NCBI GenBank assembly: GCA_037974665.1
Contig: CM075765.1
Location: 10,523,501 to 10,587,500 of the forward strand
From: Ehretia macrophylla
Taxonomy: Eukaryota > Streptophyta > Magnoliopsida > Boraginales > Ehretiaceae
DNA length: 64,000 nt
Direction of reading: 5' to 3'
In this document: positions 36,989 to 48,500 of the stretch, piece by piece
How positions within the stretch are numbered: the stretch's first letter is position 1
How the letters are laid out: every line of letters starts with the position of its first letter
Translations under genes and position numbers: made by a program
Notes under the pieces: generated by a model
Database searches by the model: none
Seen by the model: the letters and a program-made list of their open reading frames with translations, nothing else
Told to the model about the DNA's origin: nothing

Positions 36989-38142
36989 TGTTGGGATTTA
37001 TATCCCCTAAAGACTACAAGTACTAAGACATCTCAGTACAAATGAATATATTCGGTTATAGAATTAGCGCATTCATTATGAATATTCTATATTCTCTCTC
37101 TTATTTGATGTATTTGTATGCAATAATGCTCTTTGATACAAGTGAATAACATAGGTGCTTTATGATCCGTATAGAAGGTCTATGTTATAAGACTTGGATC
37201 AAAAGTATATGTTCATAACTGAATAGTGAAGCTGGGCACTTCACTATAGTAAGGTTATAATGAGAGAGTCTTTTATTTGGTAGGACGATTTTCCTTTGGT
37301 CATTTGAGGGGTTTTCTGAACTTCTCTCATTAATGCATGTGAATGCATTGAATGGGACTACAATAGATACAATCACAGTGATATTACTATCATTGTTAGA
37401 GAACTAAAAGTATCTTAAGCTACTAAGTGACCAATGGATCCTAGGTCATATGTTTTGATTTACTATGAGTGAGATCTTATAATAGGGTCAACAGTTCGGT
37501 GTTTTGGACATATAGACTAGATCCATTAGGTGGCATGCATATGAGTCATGATTCAATGCTATCTTAAGTGATAGTGAGCTACTCGCTTGGAGTTATCTAT
37601 ATGATCATCCAAAAACTAAGCGCTTAGTAACATAGCTTAGGCTATATTGGATACTGGACTTGTGGGTCGTTCTCGAGAAAAAGGGTATAGTATCTAAGTG
37701 ATTATTATAAGGAAGATAAAGGTCCAAGGTGTAAATGTAATCAAGATAGGATGATAGTGCGAATGCAGGACCTATTCTTGATTGCGGATAAAACATAGGA
37801 CATTTCGGTCATTTTACTTAATAAGGCAAAGACAAAAACTCCCTCAGAAGTTTATTAGTTGTCATGGAATGCAACCCTAACTTTTTAGTGGAATGAGTTA
37901 AGGTGAAAATGGTCAAAGCACTGCTAGTGTCTAGCAGGGGCATTTTGGTCATTTTATAGCCAAAGCAACTATGTCTTCGGGTTCCTCTCCTAGCCACTTT
38001 CTTTTATGGTTAGCTGTCTATTTCTTAATTTGGCATATTTGTGTAATTTGAGTATGGTTTCCTATTTGGGAACATGCAGCTCTATTTAGAAAGGTCAGGA
38101 CATCATGACAAGAAACATTCTTAAGACAAGAATATTTGTCCT
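36989..38142 (+). repeat. LTR 5' segment, plus orientation, with polypurine tract
   Basis: AAATGGGAGTA precedes TGTTGGGATTTATATCCCC at 36989. The segment is the reverse complement of 41765 down to 40571 and stops at AAGACAAGAATATTTGTCCT, beyond which the sequence changes to the inverted leader. The remaining ~0.7 kb of LTR is not attached here. Confidence 0.85.
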
Positions 38143-39930
38143 AGCTGATCTCTGAATATATTAAACAGTTAATCAATTTATGAGTTATTTGATATGTATG
38201 CAAACGAATGATTATAAAGGAAAGTAAACATTCATACTTTTGGCATCTACTTGTCTCAGTGTCTTAATCCTACTCATAATATTCCACCGAAGGGATGGTC
38301 ACATTGCAGTTTTGATTAAGTCAAGCCACACTTATTTGAAATAACATTAGCTGGATAGACACTACCTAATGATACTCTAATCACTGATTCAAGTTTGGCT
38401 TCATTAGAGCAATCGCAAGAACTCCGAAGGAAGGATACCATTCTTTAATGTCAAGTAATTAACCATTTTTTCATGAGTCTTTTCACTTACAATATTATTA
38501 ATCTGAGCCTAACAAAGAGAAGTTAATCCAAATCAATATTCTATGAAGTGGCCTATGATGAAAACTTCATCGAAAGGATGGTTTCTCCAATCAACACCTC
38601 AATTGAAAACTCATTTTAATCTATTCTTGCTAAATCTAAATGAAGAGACTACCCTCCAAAGGGAATGCCCACATGTAGGTGAGCTTAGATAGCTCCTATA
38701 TTAGCATAGACCAAAATGGAAAGCCTTAGAATTCTTTCCAAAATCCTTCTCCTATTTGATGTTTTGATTTGAAAGGGTTTTTAATTATAACTATGTCTCT
38801 GCAATTGTTCTTTAATTTTAATCCAAGCAAGCTCGGTCCAAGAACCCATGCTTATTAAAATAATTCTTTAATTGTAATAGTTATACACCTATTCGAGTCT
38901 AGGCGAGGCCACTTAGGAAAAACTAGGCTAACTAAAGCACTTAGGTTCATACTAGTCATTTAATCCTATGCTTATTTCACAATCTCTAGTTCGTGATTGA
39001 ACTAGTTCTAGATTATGATTGTAATTAGCCTTCCTAAGTATAATTAATTGGATTTAGCCTTTTTTAAATCCTAATGGTTGGCCATGTTACTATATGAGAT
39101 ACAATCATATAATATATTCAATAAAATAAGAATATAAGCATATATGACAAATATAGTAACTTCTAAAAACAATCACTTTCCACTTTTGATGGCTTCCTGT
39201 TTAGGACTTTTCCATAATTACACATTTGACCCCAAATGTATATGAAAATATCTTTTGCCTCCACATGGATATAGAAAATTGCTTTATCACCCCATCAATA
39301 CCAAAAATTGTATATGGCACCCAAAACTTTTGTCTTGATTGCAATTCGGCCCCATTGAACCACCAAGTGCTAAATCGGCTAGGAACTTCGACCATCATGG
39401 CTCACCACCACCCCTATGTCTCCATGGATGATTCACCATGACCTAGAAGCTCCAAACATCATAAGAAATCTGGAAACAATAAGATCCAAAAAATAGCCGC
39501 ACCACCAATCTTTCTCCTTCTTGACGATTTTGGTAATTTCACGAATTGAATGCAATTTCTAGCACATCTATACTATTACATCAATTCCTAATCTCCAAAT
39601 AAGAATTATATGCGGCAATCTAAGAAATTTTCTAGCTATTACAATTGTTGGATCAACTACCAACATGAACAACATAAATTACATACTTTGCTGGAAAATT
39701 TAAGCATCCACAACAAACATTCATTGAATCCATCAAAAGTGATATTTAATCGTGCTGCAAAACAAAGGTTAGTACCCTCATACAACACACAATTAAGCCA
39801 CATAAAAATCACATAAGAACAGCCCCTAATTGGCCCTAGGAATTCTGCCAACCAATGACTTTTCAAGCACACGATTTCTACTGATTTGATGTTTTAATGC
39901 ATGATTAACATGACGTGCTCTAATACCACA
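38143..39930 (-). other. minus-strand leader and primer-binding site of the copia
   Basis: Read on the minus strand from 39930: TGTGGTATTAGAGCA (initiator tRNA-Met primer site, 39916-39930), then about 1.77 kb of non-coding leader. Blocks such as CCTTCCTTCGGAG and AATGAAGCCAAACTTG (near 38395-38430) match the leader of the copia at 12863. No supported gene; frames at 39201-39398 and 39657-39872 are chance. Confidence 0.7.
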
Positions 39931-41765
39931 CGAAGGTTGTGGATTCTAAGGACCCTAGGCATATTTTTACAGTTTACATACATATTATAAACAAAATATG
40001 ACAGTCATTAATCCACAAGCGGAATAGACATGAAATCATGCATAAAACATCACCGAAATCAATATCTTGCACTAGAATATGGTATATGTGATTTTTGCCT
40101 TCCATGTTGGCTTAAATGCACAACACACACACATGTACATTACTGGAATATGGCTGAAAAATATTACCAAGGCACGAGAACGTCCCCAAGAATGAAGCTC
40201 CTTGAATCTTCTCACCTATTCCACGATCTTAGCGAATGGTGTTGAAATTTCGTGGAAGATTTCTTCTCTACCTTTTCTTTACTTGGTCGTGTACTCTTGT
40301 GTATGTATGAGTGAGTGTGTCATTTGTTTCTATATGGTAGTAGATAATTGTGCGTCTAAGAGTGGTAGAGGAGTTCTAGGATATCAGGTAGTTTAGATGC
40401 ATTAAGATTAGTTCAATTTTGATTTACTTAGAATTATCTAGAGATAAATAACATTATCTTCCTAATTCTAAAATCAAAAATACATTATCCCTATCTAAAT
40501 AAACTCCACACGCCTACCATGCTCTTCCACACACCAGAATATGCAAACCATACGCCATCTAGATATTATTATTGAGGACAAACATTCTTGTCTTAAGAAT
40601 GTTTCTTGTCCTGATATCTTGACCTTTCTAAATTGAGCAGTATGTTCCCAGATAGGAAGCCATTCTCAAATTACACACATATGCCAAATTAAGAAATAGA
40701 CAGCTAACTATAAAAGAAAGTGGCTAGGAGAGGGACCCAAAGACATAGTTGTTTTGGCTACAAAATGACCAAAATGCCCCTGCTAGACATTAACAGTGAT
40801 TTGACCATTTTAACCTTAACTCATTTTACTAAAGAGTTAGGGTTGCACTCCATGGCAACTAATAAACTTTCGAGGGAGGTTTTGTCTTTGCCCTACTAAG
40901 TAAAATGACCGAAATACCCCTCTATGTTTTATCCATAATTAAGAGTAGGTCCTGCATCCTTACTATCATTCTATCTTGATTACATTTACACCTTGGACCT
41001 TTATCTTCCCTATAATCATCACCCATATACTATACCCCTATTCTCGGGAGCGACCCACAAGTCCAGTATCCAACATAGCCCAAGCTATATTACTAAGCGC
41101 TTAGTTTTTGGATGATTATATAGATAACTCCAAGCGAGTAGCTCACTGTCACTTAAGACAACATAGAATCATGACTCATATGCATGCCACCTAATGGATC
41201 TAGTTCATATGTCCAAAACATCGAGTTGTTGACCCTATTATAAGATCTCACCTACAGCGAATCAAAACACATGACCTAGGATCCATTGATACATCCACAT
41301 ATGTTCATGACATAAAGCATTGGTCACTTAGTAGCTTAAGATGCTTTTAGTTCTCTAACAATGATAGTAATGTCACTATGATTGCATTAATTGTAGTCTC
41401 GTTCAATGCATTCACATACATTAATGAGAGAAGTCCGAAAAGTCTCTCCAATGACCAAAGATAAGTCATCCTACCAAATAAAAGACTCTCTCATTATAAC
41501 ATTACCACAGTGAAGTGTCCAGCTTCACTATTCAGTTATGAACATATACTTTTGATCCAAGTCTCATAGCATAGACCTTCTGTGCGAATCACTACGTACC
41601 TATGATATTCACGTGTATCAAAGAGCTTTATTGCATACAAATACATCAAATAAGAGAGAGAATATAGAATGTTCATAATGAATGCACTAATTCTATAACC
41701 GAATATATTCATTTGTATTGAGATGTCTTAGTACTTGTGGTCTTTAGGGCATATAAATCCCAACA
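39931..41765 (-). repeat. 5' LTR of the copia (1835 bp, minus orientation)
   Basis: The only continuous LTR of this element. Plus-strand start CGAAGGTTGTGG (TG expected), end AAATCCCAACA. It serves as the reference for the three displaced LTR segments at 32481, 32701 and 36989. Confidence 0.85.
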
Positions 41766-42006
41766 TAAGGCTGTTTTTTGTCCCATTAGATATTTTTGAT
41801 TTTTGCATTCCTCTGGCCTTTTGGTTCACGGTATTTAAATACTTAACCTGGTTTTTCATTTTGAATGTCCTGGATTAACTGGTGGGCTTGGGCTTCATGC
41901 CCTTTTACAACTTGAGTTTGGGTTTAGTTATAGGATAAGCCCACTGCTATAATTTTCTTTTTTAGGCCTAACGTTTGAACTAAGTTTGTGATTCTTGTTT
42001 AGTTAA

Positions 42007-43020
42007 GGGAAAATTTTACAAATAATCCCTAATATCAACTCATTTTTTTAAATTTGTCCCTATTGTCTAATATTTATGCACTTCGTCCCTAATGTTCACA
42101 AAAATTAAGCAAAATTTCAAATATGCCCTGCTTAACTATATATAAAATTACTTATTTACCCTTAAGCATTTAATTTGTTTTTTATTTTCTTTTCTTCTCC
42201 TATTTCCCCTACATCCTTCAATCTCTCATACATCCACCACCACACAACACATGATAGACACACACATACACAAATATGCATTCAACATAGACATAGTTGA
42301 CAAACTTAACACACAAATAGTTCACATGTATACCCCAAAACTCATACATATATTGGCACACACATACAAACACATACAACATACACCAATACACACAAAT
42401 TACATGTACACATAAAATTCACACACACAATACAAATCATGCACATACACCATACACACAATCACACACTTGCAACCCACGTACACAAATACATAGTTGT
42501 GGGTAGGGTAAGGGGTCACGATTGAAGTTGGGGGTGGATAGCAAGGTAGGGATGGTTTGTAAGGGGTCGAATGGGTAGATGAAAAATAGAGGTGGAGGTG
42601 CCATGCAATGCGGGGAATATTAGTTAGGGAGTACAGGGATAGTAGTTGGGGTGGGCTGGGTTGGTGGTATATTGTATAGTAAAAATGGAGCTAGGAGGAT
42701 CTAGTTGGGAAGGTTGGGGGTGGGATGGATTTGAAGAGATATATGGGGTTTAAGGTTTGAGTTTTATAGGGATGGGGGGTTTTGGTTGGTGGCTAAAATT
42801 AAGAAAAGAAAAATTGAATGAATAAAAAAAAGGTAATAAAATAGAAAAATAAAATAAAAAGGAAATGAGTGATAAATTGGTCATTTTATCCTTCAAACTA
42901 TTTTTTTCATTCAATTTAATGGTAATTTGACGATAAGGACTAATTATGTCACGTTTTGTAACAGTAGGGACTAAATCTAAAAAATATGTAAATATTAGGG
43001 ATCAATAGTGAAATATTTCA
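42007..43020. mobile_element. non-coding MULE (Mutator-like element)
   Basis: Long terminal inverted repeats: AAAATTTTACAAATAATCCC onward at the left and, inward from the right, GAAATATTTCACTATTGATCCC, with further matching blocks (TAGGGACTAAAT-type) over about 100-150 bp. Flanks TTTAGTTAA (41998-42006) and TTTGTTTAA (43021-43029) match at 7 of 9, fitting a worn 9 bp target duplication. The interior is CA-rich on the left (42230-42490) and G-rich on the right (42480-42800), with no transposase. Confidence 0.7.
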
Positions 43021-43238
43021 TTTGTTTAATATAACTTTATTTTTGAAAAAGAATATAGTCAATTTCTCTGCCCCAATGCAAAATATCAATTTCTGTACAA
43101 TAAGTTGAATTAATGTTTTTTCTTTCCAATCTTCAATCCCTAAGGAACTTTTTATCTTCTTCGATGATTTTTCAGTATCCATACAATTTACTTATAAATT
43201 GTATTATAAGGGTCAGTACCAAAATGATTAACTCTAAG

Positions 43239-43629
43239 GTTGGCCTAACTGTGAGATTTTAACTTTTGAGTTATAAATGTTTCAATAGTAGAGTTTTGAT
43301 TAGAAGTATTATTGAACAAAAGTCGTCCATTGTTTGGTGTATGCTAGGCAATGTTAAACTTTTCAAAATTTTAAGAGCAATGTTGGGCTTTCAAAAATAT
43401 AGAAGGGTATAATTGAGAATGAAAAAGAAAAATAACTTCCCACATTATGTAAAATAGTTTCCCAAAAGCACTCTTTGAAAAATTTCAATTTGGAGCTTCT
43501 TATTTTCTTAGATTTTTTTAACTTCAACTTTTACCTAAAAACTCTTTCTAAAATAAGCTAAATAGATTAGTTTTAACTTTTAAATTCACTAAAATCGCAA
43601 GTGTTTAAAACTTAAGTGAAATAGACCCC
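43239..43629 (-). mobile_element. MITE, copy 1 (GGCTCTGTTTGGT family, minus)
   Basis: About 390 bp, the reverse complement of the MITEs at 52991 and 55635. Shared blocks include AACTTTTGAGTTATAA, TTGGAGCTTCTTATTTTC, CAATGTTGGGCTTTC and a T-rich TTTCTTTTTC core. The terminal repeats are eroded. The hAT-like assignment is tentative. Confidence 0.65.
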
Positions 43630-44927
43630 AAGTCATAAGCTTTATTTTAGCATAAGTATTATCAAACAATACCAATCAAGATATGGATGATAAAACTCTA
43701 GTATTCCAGATGCTCAAAGTTTTAATATAAGTTTTTAGGTCAACTCTAATAGTTTTCCTATCTTTCACTCTACAAGTAGAGGATTTGAAACACTTTTCCT
43801 ACATCTAGGGATCCCTTATTTTAATTACGCTCCAACATTTTTCCTTCATTTAATCAATCTCTTAGTTTATGGAATTCATATTTTAGTTTCACTCCATCAA
43901 TTTTCCTATTGTAGGGACTCTCTATGTTTATTTTATTCTAATATTCTCTTATTTTAATTAAACATGTCGTTTAACATTCCTTTCTTTATATATATTCATT
44001 TTCTCGGAGACTAACTATTTTTAATTACTAAAATAATTTTTTAATATTATTTTTTATTGCTTAATTTAATAGTTTTTCAATAAATTTTAATTTTTTATTT
44101 ATATTTGTTCATGATATTATGTTATTTGTATTAATTATATTATTTTTTATTTATTTTATTTTCTAATTTATTTTTTAAATTTAAAACTTGTTCAATTACT
44201 TCATTTTCCATCAGATTTTTATACATGTTTGTATTTTCAATGTCATATTTATGTTCTATATGTCAATTAATCAAAAAGAAACTAAACTAATTTATCAAAA
44301 AATAAGAAAACAAACTATGACCCTAACACCTTGGCTTCCATCGCCTCCTTCATCTTCTCTGCCCAACAACAAAACACCACATTCTCTCTTACATATTCTT
44401 GTCACCTACCTCCCTCCTCCCCACAAGCATCACAACAAGACTACCATACCACTCTTTTTTGAAACCTCCAAAAAAAAATACCCACCCCCTTCACCAAAAA
44501 TCTGTCAGTCGTGCCCTTCACCCCCAACCCCAAACCAACACCACGATTTACCTTTGTATTGCAGGGAGGTTTTTCTCTTCTTTTTTTTTCCTTGCTTTTC
44601 CATTTTTTTTTTGGCCAAAATGTTTTCTTCTTTTGCTTTCTTTTTGGTGTAGATTGGAGAAATCATAGTATGTGTGTATATATATATAGACAGACCAGCT
44701 TCCTCTCCAACAGTAAAAAATCATACTGTTGGAGAGTTTTAACTTTTAATTTTTTACACTTTTTTGACATGTACAATATTTAGGGGATGGGGTATTTTCT
44801 CCTACATGTAGAGAATATGAAAATGGGTATAAGGATCACTTACAATTTAAGGAATGAGATAAGGGATTTGTTGGAGTATAATTTGGCAATTTCCCTCCTT
44901 ACATGTAAAGTAAAAAATGAGTTAGAG
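43630..44927. other. AT-rich gap, no gene called
   Basis: 43700-44180 is very AT-rich. 44330-44660 is C-rich on the plus strand and yields a 154-codon frame (44188-44652) dominated by Pro, His and Ser then Phe, with overlapping frames in other phases. The base composition explains it and no family motif appears. Confidence 0.4.
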
Positions 44928-44946
44928 ACTCTCTTGGAATTGCCTT

Positions 44947-45977
44947 TGCCTCTCTCCCAACTTCAACACCAACAACTGCATGACAAACTTTCCCAACATC
45001 AACATCAACAACAACAACAACAACTGCACAACTAAGAAGCAGATCGCTTTGAACATCTGAAAAAAAAATTAAAAAAATAACCAACGCTGCAATCCCTTTG
45101 TTTTTTCTCTCAACTTTGTAGGAAAACCTTTTGGTTTTTCCACCACTGTAGTGTACCTAAATCAGCAACACATCCTTGAGTTAGCCATGGCCTCCCCTTG
45201 CTCCTTGTTCCTTTTTCTTCCAAATTCGGATGATGATGAAGACTTATTTGTTGTTATAGATCTATCCTCTCCTTTTGTCCCTGAAGATGTGTTTCATCAC
45301 TTTTGGCCCCTTACCATTTCTTGTCAATTCATCGTTTCATTCTCAAGTTTCAGACACCACTATTGGTCATATACTCTTGTCCCCGCATTTGTCTTGTTTA
45401 GGTGTGGAAGAGATAGGGTGGTCTTTGGCACCACTTATTCAAGCTTGGGGTTCGGAGGGTTCGTTCTGTTGATCGGAATGTTTAGACCATTTGAGTTTTG
45501 TACATTTCAGGCCCATCTTCTATCCGGGTTGATGAGTCCCGCCGAACTCATCTTGGTGATTTGTGTTTTGTGCTCTTTTTGGACTGTTATTTTGACAGTT
45601 CTCTCAGCAGATTTACAAGGGTATTTTCCAGCATGTGTTGTTTTGGTGACCATGGATGTGACTTCTGTTTTGATGGTGTGGTGGTGGCTCCCTTGGTTTC
45701 AGCCGGGACTTGGTTGTTGGACGTCTTTGGGACTGTTTCTCTCAGAATCTGTTCTTAGAGTTTTATCTGTTGTTTGGGCCAATTTGTTGTAGGCCTATCC
45801 TGTTAAGTTGGCATGTTGGGCTTTGACCCAATTTGTTGTATCTGTTTTATAGGCTACGACCCACTCTTTCTGTCTGGTCACTTTTGGGCTTGAACTCATC
45901 TGTATTCCTATTTTTCTGTCATGTTATTCTATATCCCTGTTTTAGTAATGAATCATCCTTTTGACCACAAAAAAAAA
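44947..45977 (+). mobile_element. A-tailed retroposed insertion with target duplication
   Basis: The segment ends in an uninterrupted A run (about 45969-45978). ACTCTCTTGGAATTGCCTT at 44928-44946 recurs as ACTCTCTTGAAATTGGCCTT at 45978-45997 (one mismatch, one extra base). Long target duplication plus poly(A) is the signature of L1-type target-primed insertion. The body starts with CAA repeats (44996-45024) and is T-rich. It may be a truncated LINE, a SINE-like element or a retrocopied transcript. A 213-codon frame (45151-45792) is hydrophobic and overlapped by other frames, so a real protein is doubtful. Confidence 0.65.
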
Positions 45978-45997
45978 ACTCTCTTGAAATTGGCCTT

Positions 45998-48240
45998 AGA
46001 CAAATGTCAAGATTCTTGAAATAATAGCAATCAAGTTGAATTATCCCCCTCCAATTGAAAAGAATAAAGGAAAATGAAAATAGAAAAACTTATTACTACT
46101 CAAACCAAAATTAAAAAAGACATTCTACAACACAAAGTTTATAATTTTGAATTAAACTTAATGTAATTATATTTAAAATGAGTTTTTCATCAAATCATAA
46201 AACAAGAAAAAAAAAACGTTAAAAGGACATTGGATATAGCAAGTTTGTTGTGTGACAAATAAAGAGACATACATCTCAGAATTAGAATATGGCTGATATT
46301 TTTTTTTTTTTTTTTTGGTAGCATATTTGCATTTTCAGGTGTCAATTTCAATCACCAACAATTACATGGAATGATTACTACCACCTCGCCTCACTCTTCA
46401 CGAGTGTGTGTGTGTGTGCCTTGTCTAGATCGGTCTATCTCGCTGTCAGATGTCTTAGATATCCTGCATTTCCTCAGAGACATGCCTGTCAATGACAATG
46501 ACCTTTCTCTATCTGTCATTTATTTTGCTACATTTGTACAACCATTACTAACTCCCCAATGATGAAAAGTGCTTCGCAAACAGCCAAAATTGTTGAGCTT
46601 CACGTCTCTGAACTGCGCGTGTACTTGTCAATTTCATTTAATTATTTATTTATCCCTTTAGAGATGATACAGTGAAATATTAACAGGTTTGGTTCATCAT
46701 ATCCAGCGTGTGGAGACCACCTGAACAAAAGCAGCCTTTCTCACTTACGGTCTGAAACCTCATTGCATACGTAAATTTCTTATATTTTTCTGCGGTCTAT
46801 GTTTTCAAGAGATAAAAAAGCAAACCCCACACATGAAACCTTACATGCTATGTGAATAAAAAGTATGGACCGTACGAGAATAAAAAAAAACTACTCGCGT
46901 ACCTATATATGACACACTATTAGGTCAATTCAGACTATTATCGATTTCTGACACATTTTTAAAATTTATATGTATGAGTTATCGATTATTATTAAAAATA
47001 ATAAATAATATAATAAATTTTTTTATAACAATTTAAAATTTTAAAATAGATGGACTCTAATAGTTTATACTTTTAAATAAAATGATAATTTAATAGTCAT
47101 GTAAAAGATTAATTTATCAGTCCAAACTCATACAATAATTTTTCTGTTCTTGTAGAGCTAATCTTCTCTTTAACAACCGATTCATTTGATATTGGCACAT
47201 AGAGATTTAAATTTTTTTGAAAATATTTTCCTCTAACATGGTTAGATAATGTGATTTAGAAAAAGATGAATACGTGTGAGTCGAACTATCCAACCAACTG
47301 GACAAAAGTCCAACTCTTGCACACTTTGCACTTCAGTTGAAGCATCAGAGTGGAGCATTATTGATGACATTCTATTCGAATGTACATAAAAGTTTCAAAG
47401 TCTGCAGGAAATCTACGAGCAGATATCTCCCTTGGATGTTCCAATATCACATCAATGAATAATTAATGTAAACCTATAGAGGATGTGTGGGATTTGATCA
47501 TTTTGTAGTATTTCCTTATGCAACGGCACAAAAAAGAATAGACAAGAGCCTAATGTTCTGTCTGTACAGTTCTCCTTTGCTTTTCCAATTTGTCTAACGG
47601 TTAGCAGGTGTTTTTTTTTTTCATTTAGTGGGGGTTTAAACAGTATGATATTTATTTAACGATATTATTTATAAAAATTAATTTTACAATTTTTTATAAT
47701 TATAGAGAGGAATATACTACTAAATCAAAAATCAGGTGGTTGGCAGGTGTTTTTTCCTTAAGGTCATATATGTGTTAAGAGTTGTTATTCAAAAAATTAG
47801 ACCTCACATATATGTAGGATTCATTTTCTCTCTTACAAATTCAGTAGCGGCGACAGAAACCCGAGGTTAGAGGGTGCACTCGTATAATAAAAGTATAAAA
47901 TATTATAGTCTTTAAAAACAAAAACAAAAAAATTCAAATTGTGCACCCACTCACACCTAATTAAGTGACTCCTCCACAGCACAAACTAATTTTAATCCGA
48001 ACTAATAGAATAGTTTTTTCAGTAATAAACTATTGCAAGTACCCAAATTGTTTTTACACTGCAGTCTCTTTTTCTCTTTTTTGCCAGAGTTCAATAATAA
48101 AGAAATCTATTATAAAATATTTTAGATTATTGAGTGTGAAATTAAACAACTACATTATTATTTTATTAGCATTATTAGTCTATATAAAATTATAAATTTA
48201 TGGCAAGTGATCCAAACCTGAAAGGGTATGTATAGGTTTT
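45998..48240. other. AT-rich gap, no gene seen
   Basis: No family motif was found on either strand. A T run lies at 46300-46317, with short GT-rich DNA near 46403-46420. 46880-47160 and 47600-47720 are very AT-rich. Short frames at 46371-46562 and 47965-48195 have no support. Confidence 0.4.
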
Positions 48241-48500
48241 TCATGCCCTAACACTATTAGAAGATCCAAATCTTGAGAGTGTACGTAGCGGTTTTAGTGC
48301 AGTATTTTGTTTCTCTTTGTTGTATATCCTTTCGGCAATGGACGAGGGAGTTTTTAGCAGAACATTGCGAAAGATACTCTCCATGCGAAGCAAGGCAGTA
48401 TCTTCCTGCTGCCTTCCCTGGTTAGCTATTCCATTCCACACAGTGAAAGCGATACTCTTCGCTTTTGACAATTTTCCACAGACTGATCCTTGTTTTAGAA
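48241..48500 (-). pseudogene. possible terminal exon of an unknown host gene
   Basis: On the minus strand an open stretch ends at 48241 with a stop and has ordinary mixed amino-acid content, unlike the low-complexity frames around it: SKAKSIAFTVWNGIANQG, then ALLRMESIFRNVLLKT, SSIAERIYNKEK and LRTLSRFGSS. It opens behind a stop, and an acceptor-like ACAAG|GATCAG lies at about 48488. I do not recognise the family. It could be a last exon, a gene fragment or chance; no upstream exon was found. Confidence 0.25.

Larger units (their letters stand above)
32481..41765 (-). mobile_element. copia retrotransposon with block-inverted body
   Basis: The outer ends are those of one minus-strand element: the left end TGAAGGTTGTGG is the inverse of an LTR 3' end, the right end CCCAACA the inverse of an LTR start. 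TAAGT (32476-32480) and TAAGG (41766-41770) flank it, a target duplication with one mismatch. The right LTR (39931-41765), primer site (39916-39930) and leader (38143-39915) are in minus order. The left LTR's inner 0.36 kb (32701-33062), the gag-pol body (33065-36950) and the first 1.15 kb of an LTR (36989-38142) are in plus orientation. Two adjacent internal inversions, or a more complex rearrangement, are needed. Confidence 0.8.

Noticed and set aside
44188-44783. 154-codon and overlapping frames
   Set aside because: Low-complexity Pro/Ser/His then Phe content from C- and T-rich DNA, open in several phases at once.
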